Source of the DNA: Bradyrhizobium archetypum
GTDB taxonomy: Bacteria > Pseudomonadota > Alphaproteobacteria > Rhizobiales > Xanthobacteraceae
NCBI RefSeq assembly: GCF_013114835.1
Contig: NZ_JAAVLW010000017.1
Coordinates: forward strand, 1-32,129
Direction: 5' to 3'
Length of the DNA stretch: 32,129 nt
Position numbers and translations under genes: made by a program. This document shows positions 25,197 to 32,129 of the stretch, one piece after another (positions within the stretch are counted from its first letter, which is position 1; each line of letters starts with the position of its first letter). A model generated the notes under the pieces. The model searched no databases. It worked only from the letters and a program-made list of their open reading frames with translations, and was not told the DNA's origin.

Positions 25197-26711
25197 ATGA
25201 AGATGATGAAGAGCCTTTTGCTCGGCGCGGCGGCGGGTCTGATCGCCGTAAGCGCAGCGCGTGCTGCCGATCTGCCTGTCAAGGCTAAGGCGGTCGAATA
25301 CGTGAAAGTTTGCTCCCTGTATGGTGCGGGCTTCTACTACATCCCGGGCGCTGACACCTGTATCAAGCTGGGCGGATACCTGCGCGTGGATGTCCTGGCA
25401 AACACGAACTCGGACAACACCGGTAACACGTCGGGCGCCGGAGCAGCGCGAAACCGCTTCACGAACGGCTACACTTGGCGGTCTCGTGAAGACTTGAACA
25501 TCGATACGCGTACCGCGACCGAGTACGGAGTACTCCGCACTTTCTTCGATGCGACGTTCACTTGGACAACGGACACCTACGCTGGGAACGGGACGGGAGC
25601 GACTGTTTACTCGCCGATCGGGCCTTCCCCGTTCAGTTCCGCGCCGAACAACGCCAACGCCGGTGCAAACGCCTTTGGTACGGTCGGCGTGTACTACGCC
25701 TTCATGCAGTTCGCTGGCTTCACCATCGGTAAGGCCATCTCGGAGTTCAGCGCTCCTTGGACGAACTATCCAGGCAACAGCTTCGATGGTCTTGTTGGCG
25801 GTGGCGGCGCGGTTACCGGTACGAACCAATTCACCTACACGGCGCAGTTCGGCAACGGCGTGTCAGCCGCTATCTCAGCCCAGGATCAGACCGCCTACAC
25901 TCAGGCCGGCGTCAACAACATCAGTGCGGGCGGCGCTTTTGGTACGAGCGACTACGCCGGAACGATCGCTCCTGATCTGATCGGCACGATCACAGTCAAC
26001 CAGGCTTGGGGTCTGTTCAAGGCTTCGGTGGCCGCGCATGACAATCATGCGGCGTACTACGGTCCGACCGAGGTGACCGGTCATCCCGACGACAAGTGGG
26101 GATGGGCCGGGCAGTTAGCCTTGTCAGTCAACAACGTCCCAACAGGACCGGGTGACTCCATCAACGTCTCGGCCGTGTACACAAAGGGTGCAACGCGCTT
26201 CAACATCCAGCAGGACAGCCAGGCGGCCGCCATGACCATCTATGGTGGCACAAGCCTGCCTGGCGCCTACCAGAGCGTTGGCTTCGGGTTTGCTCCTGAC
26301 ACGGTGTTTGCCGCGGGTACCCAGCAGCAGCTGACCCAGACCTGGGGCGGGCGCGGTGCGTTCAACCACAACTGGGACCCCAACTGGTCGACGAGCATTT
26401 ACGGTGCTTACGCCGCAGTCCGTTACAACAGCACCGCCAAGGGTTTGATCTGCGCCAATGCGACCTTTGCTGTTGCTACGGTAATCACCTGCAACCCTGA
26501 CTATAACGTTGCGCAGGCTGGTATCGTCACTCGTTGGACCCCTGTCAAGAACCTCACCTTCTTGGCTGATCTCACCTATACCCACCTGGATCAGAACTTC
26601 TCCGGCACGGTCAGCGTTCCAAGTGCGACTATCGGTAAGCCGGCAGCCGCGTACGAGCTCAAGGATCAGAACACACTCCTCCTGTTGCTCCGGGCTCAGC
26701 GCAACTGGTAA
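25197..26711 (+). CDS. Outer-membrane porin (Porin_2 family, Bradyrhizobium type)
   Basis: This 504-residue beta-barrel porin has a signal peptide, MKMMKSLLLGAAAGLIAVSA, with predicted cleavage after ARA at residue 23 (ARA|ADLPVKAK). The mature start VEYVKVCSLYGAGFYYIPG and DTCIKLGGYLRVD is typical of alphaproteobacterial Porin_2 proteins and especially of Bradyrhizobium. The body alternates polar and aromatic residues as in beta strands, is rich in G, N and T, and ends with a C-terminal tryptophan (LLLRAQRNW), the outer-membrane insertion signal. It forms a general diffusion channel in the outer membrane. It is a single-gene unit with its own terminator. The gene is intact and is the strongest taxonomic marker in the window. 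Confidence 0.93.
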   Translation: MKMMKSLLLGAAAGLIAVSAARAADLPVKAKAVEYVKVCSLYGAGFYYIPGADTCIKLGGYLRVDVLANTNSDNTGNTSGAGAARNRFTNGYTWRSREDLNIDTRTATEYGVLRTFFDATFTWTTDTYAGNGTGATVYSPIGPSPFSSAPNNANAGANAFGTVGVYYAFMQFAGFTIGKAISEFSAPWTNYPGNSFDGLVGGGGAVTGTNQFTYTAQFGNGVSAAISAQDQTAYTQAGVNNISAGGAFGTSDYAGTIAPDLIGTITVNQAWGLFKASVAAHDNHAAYYGPTEVTGHPDDKWGWAGQLALSVNNVPTGPGDSINVSAVYTKGATRFNIQQDSQAAAMTIYGGTSLPGAYQSVGFGFAPDTVFAAGTQQQLTQTWGGRGAFNHNWDPNWSTSIYGAYAAVRYNSTAKGLICANATFAVATVITCNPDYNVAQAGIVTRWTPVKNLTFLADLTYTHLDQNFSGTVSVPSATIGKPAAAYELKDQNTLLLLLRAQRNW

Positions 26712-26775
26712 ATCTTTGTTAAACTAGCGGAAGGAGAAAAGAAGCGCCTCTATAAATCTAAGTTTGACCTCCAAG

Positions 26776-26807
26776 AAGGCCTCCGGCATGCCCGCCGGGG
26801 GCCTTTT
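26776..26807 (+). terminator. Rho-independent terminator of the porin gene
   Basis: The 12-bp stem AAGGCCTCCGGC (26776-26787) pairs with GCCGGGGGCCTT (26794-26805) with one G-T wobble, a 6-base loop and four T at 26804-26807. It lies 65 bp after the porin stop. Confidence 0.88.
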
Positions 26808-26836
26808 AAATGTAGTCGCCCGTGTAGAATCCCCTA

Positions 26837-27825
26837 AGGCCTTGACTGGGGATTCAATTTTTCTAGCGAAGGCGGTTTCGCGATTGCAAGCTTTTGCGGC
26901 GTGGGACCTCGGAAGCTTGCAAGTTTGATTTTGAAGATTCCGTCGAATCGCTGGTCGTGGCTTCCGTGGTCGCAGCGGAGGGGACGATGCGACCGAAGAA
27001 GCCGGGGACGACGGGGGAAGGCGATCTGTTTCGCGCCAGGCTCGATCAGATCATCAACCTGAAGCACGAGCTGGTGCAGCTTGGCGGCAAGGTCGACTGG
27101 GACTGGATCGATCGCGAGATCGCGCCGCTCTACAGCGACAAGGGCCGGCCGGCCGTCGCAAGCCGCTTCGTAATCGGGCTGTTGCTGCTCAAGCACATCT
27201 AGGGCCTGTCCGACGAGGGGGTGTGCGAGCGCTGGGTCTACGACCCGTATTTCCAGCACTTCACCGGTGAAGAGTTCTTCCGGCACGAGTTCCGGCATGA
27301 GCAATCCGACCTCAGCCACTGGCGCAAGCGGCTCGGCGACAAGCTGGAGCTTTTGTTGGCCGAGAGCCTGCGGGTCGCGCACGAGACCGGCGCGCTGCGG
27401 ACGCGCGACCTCAAGCGGGTGACGGTGGACACCACCGTTCAGCCCAAGGCCGACGCCAAACCGGTCCATGCGGCGATCAAGGGGCTCAATCGCCTGGTCC
27501 GCGAGCACGGCCTGCGGCTGCGGCAATCGTATCTGCGCATCGCCAAGCGGGCGGCGACGATGGCAGGACGCTATGCCCACGCCAAGCAGTTCAAGCGCCA
27601 TCGTCGGCAGTTGCGCAGCTTGCGGAGGTGGCTCGGGCGGCTCATCCGCGACATCCGCCGCAAGGTCGTTGGTCAGGTAGAGCTTGAGGCTGCATTCGAA
27701 CAGCCGCTTTCGCGCGCCGCGCAGATCCGCTCCCAAGAGCAGCGCCAGCGCGGATGGAAGCTCTATTCCTTTCACGCGCCCGAGGTCGATTGCATCGGCA
27801 AGGGCAAGGCCTCGGCGCCTTATGA
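26837..27825 (+). mobile_element. IS5-family transposase, nonsense-mutated and truncated
   Basis: The reading frame starts at 26987 (MRPKKPGTTGEGDLFRARLD) after a GCGGAGGGG ribosome binding site. A TAG at 27200-27202 interrupts LLLLKHI-GLSDEGVCERW, where a Tyr codon is expected. The frame continues with FFRHEFRHEQSDLSHWRKRL, RVTVDTTVQPK (catalytic Asp region) and GWKLYSFHAPEVDCIGKGKA, and is cut off after SAPYE at about 27825, where IS110 sequence begins. The C-terminal catalytic residues are missing. The left end is probably near 26837 (GGCCTTGACTGGGGATTCAA), judged only from its position. Confidence 0.82.
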
Positions 27826-28254
27826 GTTAATGGCATGGACCACGCCCGCTCTCAGCGGCAACGTGGAACCCGGGCGGAGACAGCAGCAGGAGCGCAAGCC
27901 ATGTCGAATACGAGCATTGTCACAATCGGCATCGATCTCGGGAAGAACACATTCCATGTCGTCGGTCTCGATGCCACAGGAGCAATCACGCTACGCAAGA
28001 AGCGGTCGAGAAATCAGCTTGACCAGTCGCTGGGCAATGTTCCGCGTTGTCTGATCGGAATGGAGGCGTGTGCAGGCGCACATCATCTAGGGCGCAAGCT
28101 CGAGAAATTGGGCCATCAAGTACGGCTCTTGCCGGCACAATACGTCAAACCATACCTCAAGGCTCACAAGAATGACTTTCGGGATGCTGAAGCCATCGCC
28201 GAGGCCGCTCAGCGACCGACAATGCGGTTCGTCCCAGTGAAGTCAGCCGAACAA
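27826..28254 (+). mobile_element. IS110-family transposase N-terminal fragment
   Basis: The gene begins at ATG 27901 (MSNTSIVTIGIDLGKNTFHV), which carries the first acidic residue of the RuvC-like DEDD domain. YVKPYLKAHKNDFRDAEAIA gives the following DxxDA motif. Homology stops after FVPVKSAEQ near 28254, where the strand switches to another IS110 fragment in reverse. The C-terminal serine domain is missing. It sits inside the truncated IS5 gene, so it arrived later than IS5. Confidence 0.8.
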
Positions 28255-28671
28255 CCGCCGCTCGGGCGCGGACGAGATCTCGCATCGCTTCGTGGCTTTC
28301 ATCGGAAACCCACGCCGCCATCAGCTCGCCGGCGCGCAGCAGCCGAGCGAGAGAAACAGCGTCCCGGCGATTCGTCTTCACGCGATCGCCCGACTTCCTC
28401 GGGATCAGCGATGGCGCAACCGCGACGCATTCATGGCCGAGCGACCGGATCAGGCGATAAGGCCATAGCCAGTTGGACCGGCCTCATAACAGAAATGCAC
28501 ACCATCAAACCGGCTGGCGATCCGTTCAACGACCCGGCGCATGCCGGTCGCCGACGCGTCAACCTCACCGAAGAAGCGAACCTCTCCTTCTCGGCCTGTT
28601 TCCGCGATCGCGATGGCATTTTTCAGCTTCGCGACGTCGATTCCGACAAATGCTTCCTTATAATCTGCCAC
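28255..28671 (-). mobile_element. Second IS110-family fragment, opposite strand
   Basis: Starting from GTG 28671 (AGGAGG upstream), the minus strand reads VADYKEAFVGIDVAKLKNAI, FGEVDASATGMRRVVERIAS, then after a one-base deletion near 28453 LIRSLGHECVAVAPSLIPRK and TNRRDAVSLARLLRAGELMA. This is the N-terminal RuvC-like domain of an IS110 transposase of a different subgroup from the plus-strand fragment. It stops at the same point, about 28255, so the two transposases meet tail to tail with both C-terminal halves lost. Confidence 0.8.
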
Positions 28672-28787
28672 GGCTCGTCCTCCTGTGACGAGGATCGGCT
28701 CGGTACGCCCGAGTAAACCCTCGGACGCGCAGTGTAGGCCGAGCCACGTCACCGGAAGAGGCGGACATACGGCCTTACAACGCTCTC

Positions 28788-28975
28788 GGCGAGACGATTG
28801 AGACGTCAGGCATCAAAGATGCGTTCCGAGCGGAGCCCTCTTCGGTATACTCAGTTCCCGAGCCTTGAGCTGAATTTCTCCGCCAAACGGATTTGCGATG
28901 CAGGAAATCCTCCGAACTGCAGGAAAATGCAACGCAAACATGATTGGTGCGCCGGTATCCTGAATAGATATCAAC
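28788..28975 (-). pseudogene. Relic of a second Lrp regulator gene and its control region
   Basis: On the plus strand, 28790-28850 (GGCGAGACGATTGAGACGTC...) aligns with 15990-16045 inside the intact Lrp gene. Read on the minus strand it gives LRSERIFDA and, after a shift, DVSIVSP, against LRSEGIIEADVSIVSP. The following 28880-28975 aligns with the Lrp-dehydrogenase spacer (CTGCAGG, AAAATG, ACGCAAA, GTATCCTGA in order). The middle of the gene has been deleted. It is therefore a collapsed paralogous copy of the 15691-16315 region, in the same orientation. Confidence 0.65.
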
Positions 28976-29063
28976 CCACGCACACCTGGGACTTCAAAGG
29001 GGTCCTTCTAAGTAGTCGGCGGAGCTCGGAGAAAACTTCGCGGAGCCTACCGTGATTGGTTAA

Positions 29064-29100
29064 ATGACTGACGACATGCTGATTGCGAGGAAATCCCCGA
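29064..29100 (+). pseudogene. Tiny aldehyde dehydrogenase relic
   Basis: The frame MTDDMLIARKSP matches GVTEDMLIAREETFGP of the intact dehydrogenase (around 17500-17530). Lying just downstream of the lrp relic on the expected strand, it is probably what remains of a second dehydrogenase gene after an internal deletion of most of it. The match is short, so on its own it would be weak; the neighbouring lrp relic strengthens it. Confidence 0.5.
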
Positions 29101-29114
29101 TGGCCATCGATCCT

Positions 29115-29760
29115 TGTGAACGCTCCTTGCGTACCATGAGGACAAGCGGCTACCGCTTGCGATCGAATTCGGCGTGAGCCAAGCGCGGCTTCGCGTTGCG
29201 CGTTTTGCTCGGACAGCCCTTGCCGAGCTGATCTGCCCGCAATTTTCGTTACCATTGGATAGCCCGGCTTCAGGCTGTGTTCAGAGTGGGAATTCGAAAG
29301 AGATCAATGTCCGATAAACTGATCCTCAAGCCTGTGGATGTGGTTTCACATGGACAAGTCAGCTCTCGCGAAAAGCTACGTACTTCGGGCGAGGCGTTTT
29401 GTAACTTGGTCAAATGCGTCGCCAAACGAACAACGAAAATCGGAAAGCCTGGGCATCGTCCTATTCTACACGTCGACGTTTACGCTTGGCTTGGGCTCGA
29501 GATCGGGATGGAGGTAAAGAATATTGCCGATTTCGTCGCGCGGCTTTCTGATGATCCTTGGGTTACCGGCTTCATATTGGATGTGCGGCCTACTTTGGGC
29601 CAACCGAAGCTCAGTCCAATGAATGGGCCAAGATTGTCGCGTTTCTCGACGAGCGCGGCACAAAAGCTAGGTTTGTGGTTGGTTGACATCAGGCTTTGCG
29701 GCAAAGCAACAAGCGGCTCATTTAGCTCAGCGGGTCATCTAGCTCCAGATCAATTTGCCT
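29115..29760 (+). pseudogene. Methylaspartate ammonia-lyase relic
   Basis: Read in order across three frames: HEDKRLPLAIEFGVSQARLR, CVQSGNSKEINV, then from 29307 MSDKLILKPVDVVSHGQVSS and RPILHVDVYAWLGLEIGMEV, then TEAQSNEWAKIVAFLDERGT near 29600-29660. HVDVY and the DKLILK/DVLPHG-like blocks are characteristic of 3-methylaspartate ammonia-lyase (enolase superfamily), which converts methylaspartate to mesaconate + ammonium. Frame changes occur near 29305 and 29595. The N-terminal domain and the last third, including the second half of the barrel, are missing. It connects glutamate-derived methylaspartate to mesaconate, the acid whose CoA ester is handled by relatives of the genes at 5315-8236. 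Confidence 0.75.
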
Positions 29761-29805
29761 GAGGTTGGGTCGATCGCCGCGGCCTGCATCGGGAGGAGTG
29801 CCATC

Positions 29806-31254
29806 ATGAATAATCTCACAAAACGTACGTCCAAACCAGTCCCAGAAGACGTCCTTTATCAACTCAAGGAGATTGTCGGTCATTCAGGATATTTAGACGA
29901 TCCAGCTGAAATCGCGCCGTATTGCATGTCATGGCGTGACAACTGGGTAGGATCGACTCCCCTCGTTCTTCGGCCAGCCTCGGTTGATGAAGTTTCTCGG
30001 CTGGTCAAGGTTTGCGCTTCGGCGGGGGTACCTATCGTTCCTCAAGGGGGCAATACCGGGCTGACAGGAGCAGGACAGCCGCATGGCAATGGAAGTGAGG
30101 TCATCATTTCGACTTCGCGACTGCGCGCCATCCGCGACATTGACACACTGAACGATACAATCACCGTCGAGAGCGGGGTCGTACTGGCGGAAATTCAGAG
30201 ACGCGCCTCTGAATACGACCGACTGTTTCCTTTAAGCCTTGGCGCCGAGGGCACGTGTCAGATCGGTGGAAACATCTCCACGAATGCCGGTGGTGTCCAA
30301 GTATTTCGTTACGGGAGTACTCGAAATCTGATTCTGGGCCTGGAAGTGGTTCTTCCTGATGGCCGCGTCTGGGATGGCCTGCGCGCTTTGCGCAAGGATA
30401 ACACCGGGTACGATCTGAAGCAGTTGTTCATCGGTGGAGAGGGCACACTTGGCGTAATCACTGCTGCGGTCTTGCGGCTATTTCCGAAGCCGATCGAAAC
30501 GCAAACAGCATTGGTTGCGGTACGAAGCCCGCATGCCGCAGTTGAGTTGCTTGCACATCTGCGAGGCCAAATGGCGGAGCACTTGTCGACTTTCGAACTA
30601 ATGCGTCGCATCTGCATCGACGCAGTAATCGAGCTAATACCCGGACATGGAGATCCGTTGGCAACAAAATTTCCTTGGTACGTTCTTATGGAAACGACCG
30701 GGCAGGGGCCGATAGGCTCTCTCCGCGAGCCGCTGGAAGAGGCGCTTGCATCGGCATTGGAAAATGGTATCGCCGATGACGTTGTCATCGCGGAGTCAGG
30801 TGAGCAGAGAAGAAGGCTGTGGGCTATCCGCGAGGATCAGGGCGAGGTGCAGCACCGCATCGGCACAGGCATTAAGCATGATGTATCAATTCCCGTCTCG
30901 CGTATCGCGGAGTTCATCGAGCGGGCAGACGCTGCGCTCGCGGCAGCTTATCCCGGCATCCGCCACTATGCCTTTGGGCACGTCGGCGATGGCAATATAC
31001 ACTATAACCCAATCGCGCCGGCCGACTGGGCCGGCGATGCTTTTGCGCGAGAGCGCGGACCGATAAATCGAATTGTGCACGATATAATTACCGATCTGCG
31101 TGGCTCGATAAGCGCGGAACATGGGATAGGGCAGTTGCGCATTGAACAAGCGGAAATCTACAAGCCCGCCGTCGAATTGGAAATGATGCGCGCTATAAAG
31201 CGTGCCCTAGACCCAAACAATCTGATGAATCCTGGTAAGATCTTAAGACTCTAA
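29806..31254 (+). CDS. FAD-linked 2-hydroxyacid dehydrogenase (D-2-hydroxyglutarate/D-lactate type)
   Basis: This 482-residue protein has an FAD_binding_4 domain (PIVPQGGNTGLTGAG, then GTCQIGGNISTNAGGVQVFR and EGTLGVITAAVLRLFPKP) and a FAD-oxidase_C domain (HYAFGHVGDGNIHYNP, with histidines in the usual metal/substrate site, and SAEHGIGQLR). It oxidises a D-2-hydroxy acid to the 2-oxo acid and passes electrons to ETF or quinone. D-2-hydroxyglutarate is a good candidate because it would give 2-oxoglutarate, but D-lactate or glycolate-type substrates fit the fold as well. GGGAGGAG at 29791-29798 lies 7 bases before the ATG at 29806, which I prefer to an upstream in-frame codon at 29755. It follows the lyase relic closely and is intact. 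Confidence 0.85.
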   Translation: MNNLTKRTSKPVPEDVLYQLKEIVGHSGYLDDPAEIAPYCMSWRDNWVGSTPLVLRPASVDEVSRLVKVCASAGVPIVPQGGNTGLTGAGQPHGNGSEVIISTSRLRAIRDIDTLNDTITVESGVVLAEIQRRASEYDRLFPLSLGAEGTCQIGGNISTNAGGVQVFRYGSTRNLILGLEVVLPDGRVWDGLRALRKDNTGYDLKQLFIGGEGTLGVITAAVLRLFPKPIETQTALVAVRSPHAAVELLAHLRGQMAEHLSTFELMRRICIDAVIELIPGHGDPLATKFPWYVLMETTGQGPIGSLREPLEEALASALENGIADDVVIAESGEQRRRLWAIREDQGEVQHRIGTGIKHDVSIPVSRIAEFIERADAALAAAYPGIRHYAFGHVGDGNIHYNPIAPADWAGDAFARERGPINRIVHDIITDLRGSISAEHGIGQLRIEQAEIYKPAVELEMMRAIKRALDPNNLMNPGKILRL

Positions 31255-31284
31255 TGTTGTCGGAAATCTGGCCAACCGCCAAAC

Positions 31285-31376
31285 AGTTGAGGACGAGAGC
31301 ACGCGCCTGACGGCTCCTAGCCGACGCCATGCTGGACAACGCAGCCTTGAAGGACCTCGTGGGAAAGAAATGGTGA
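31285..31376 (+). pseudogene. IS3-family OrfA C-terminal remnant
   Basis: The frame RLLADAMLDNAALKDLVGKK ends at TGA 31374-31376, overlapping the OrfB start in the ATGGTGA arrangement usual for IS407-type IS3 elements. Upstream, LEDE...RLT can be found in another frame, so OrfA is both frameshifted and 5' truncated. Only about 30 bp separate it from the dehydrogenase stop, so the left half of the element has been lost. Confidence 0.75.
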
Positions 31377-32030
31377 CGCCCGCGGCCAAGCGGAAAGCTG
31401 TCGCCCATCTCCGAGACGCCTTCGGGATGAGCGAACGGCGGGCGTGTAAAGCCATCGGCTGCTGTCGCATGACCATGAGATACCAGACGACCCGGGCTGA
31501 CGATGCCGGCCTTCGCCAGCGCATGAGAGCGATCGCCCAGGATCGCCGCCGCTTCGGCTATCGGCGTCTGCATGTCCTGCTCGAGCGGGAGGGCTATGTG
31601 GTCAACCACAAGAAACTGTTCCGGCTCTATCGGGAGGAGAAGCTTGCGGTGCGCCGCCGCGGCGGTCGCAAGCGCGCAATCGGGACCCGGGCGCCGATGA
31701 CGGTGCCGATGGCGCCGAACGACCGCTGGTCACTCGACTTCGTGTCGGATCAGCTCACCGATGGTCGCCGCTTCCGCATTCTGACCGTCGTCGATGATTG
31801 CACCCGCGAGTGCCTGGCGCTGGTGGCCGATACCTCGCTGTCCGGCACCCGGGTGGCGCGGGAGCTGGACCGGCTGATGATTGAGCGCGGCAAGCCAAAG
31901 ATGGTGGTCAGCGACAACGGCAGCGAGCTCACCAGCAACGCCATCCTAACATGGGCCGATCAGAGCCGCGTCGCCTGGCAGTACATCGCGCCGGGCAAGC
32001 CCATGCAGAACGCCTTCATCGAGAGCTTCA
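31370..32030 (+). mobile_element. IS3-family (IS407-type) OrfB, 3' truncated
   Basis: The frame reads MVTPAAKRKAVAHLRDAFGM, SERRACKAIGCCRMTMRYQT, then the DDE core: WSLDFVSDQLTDGRRFRILT (first Asp), MVVSDNGSELTS (second Asp) and PGKPMQNAFIESF (Glu region). In the family the next residues are NGRLRDELLNE, but at 32031 the sequence changes abruptly and the open frame continues as unrelated residues to 32113. About 60 residues of the C-terminus are missing. It was interrupted by another insertion, so it is not functional as seen. Confidence 0.85.
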
Positions 32031-32129
32031 TGTATAGACGGCCCCGCGGATGCAAGGGATTTCAGCAGCACTTTGGATACCGGTCGGGTGCGTTCATGTA
32101 TACGGCCTGTTAGTGCGACCGATGCCATG
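32031..32129. mobile_element. Possible left end of another insertion element
   Basis: Exactly where the IS3 gene breaks, the sequence starts TGTATAGACGGCC (32031-32043), and a related copy TGTATACGGCC occurs at 32097-32107. A TG start with repeated copies inside the end is characteristic of IS21-type termini. The window stops before any transposase gene, so the family is a guess. Confidence 0.35.

Noticed and set aside
24970..25200. 76-codon frame overlapping the porin start
   Set aside because: It has no ribosome binding site, no family motif, and covers the porin leader; it is best read as untranslated.
27835..28716. 293-codon frame read as a full transposase
   Set aside because: Past about 28254 it is the antisense of a second IS110 gene, so the frame is open only by chance.
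1..32129. CRISPR arrays, rRNA genes, phage structural genes, toxin-antitoxin pairs
   Set aside because: No regular repeat-spacer pattern and no recognisable member of these classes was seen on either strand.

Overview
The window looks like part of a rhizobial symbiosis or accessory island, most likely from Bradyrhizobium. The grounds are a Bradyrhizobium-type outer-membrane porin (25197..26711), many insertion-sequence (IS) remnants from at least six families (IS3, IS5, IS21-like, IS91, IS110, IS630), and many decayed metabolic genes lying between a few intact ones. The assignment rests on recognised protein families, not on a database search.

Layout. 1..5310 is mostly wreckage: an IS3 transposase tail, an alanine dehydrogenase relic that keeps its terminator, an MFS exporter relic, an aspartase relic and a mesaconyl-C4-CoA hydratase-like relic. 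5315..11118 holds three intact genes around a divergent promoter: a methylsuccinyl-CoA dehydrogenase-like enzyme and a CaiB/BaiF mesaconyl-CoA transferase-like enzyme on the minus strand, and a 2-oxoglutarate dehydrogenase E1 paralogue on the plus strand. An IS630 relic and an IclR regulator follow. 13470..15600 is a dead IS91-type element with its own tyrosine recombinase. 15691..19253 is a compact GABA-shunt locus: an Lrp/AsnC regulator divergent from a succinate-semialdehyde dehydrogenase and class III aminotransferase operon. 19391..21950 is relic territory (racemase and IS3 fragments). 21953..23125 is an intact ectoine-hydrolase-like M24 protein, followed by alpha-hydroxy-acid dehydrogenase and Crp/Fnr relics joined end to end. 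The porin and its terminator follow, then nested IS5 and IS110 fragments, a collapsed second copy of the lrp/aldehyde dehydrogenase locus, a methylaspartate ammonia-lyase relic, an intact FAD-linked 2-hydroxyacid (D-2-hydroxyglutarate/D-lactate type) dehydrogenase, and a truncated IS3 element at the right edge.

How the genes may work together (inference). Most intact enzymes act around 2-oxoglutarate, GABA/succinate semialdehyde and C5 mesaconyl/methylsuccinyl-CoA compounds. A solo E1 could make succinyl-CoA with E2/E3 encoded elsewhere, or could decarboxylate a 2-oxoacid to a semialdehyde that the GABA-shunt dehydrogenase oxidises. The 2-hydroxyglutarate-type dehydrogenase could supply 2-oxoglutarate. 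The relics (methylaspartate ammonia-lyase, mesaconyl-C4-CoA hydratase, aspartase) suggest the ancestral region also linked glutamate or aspartate to mesaconate. No nif, fix, nod or secretion gene is visible here.
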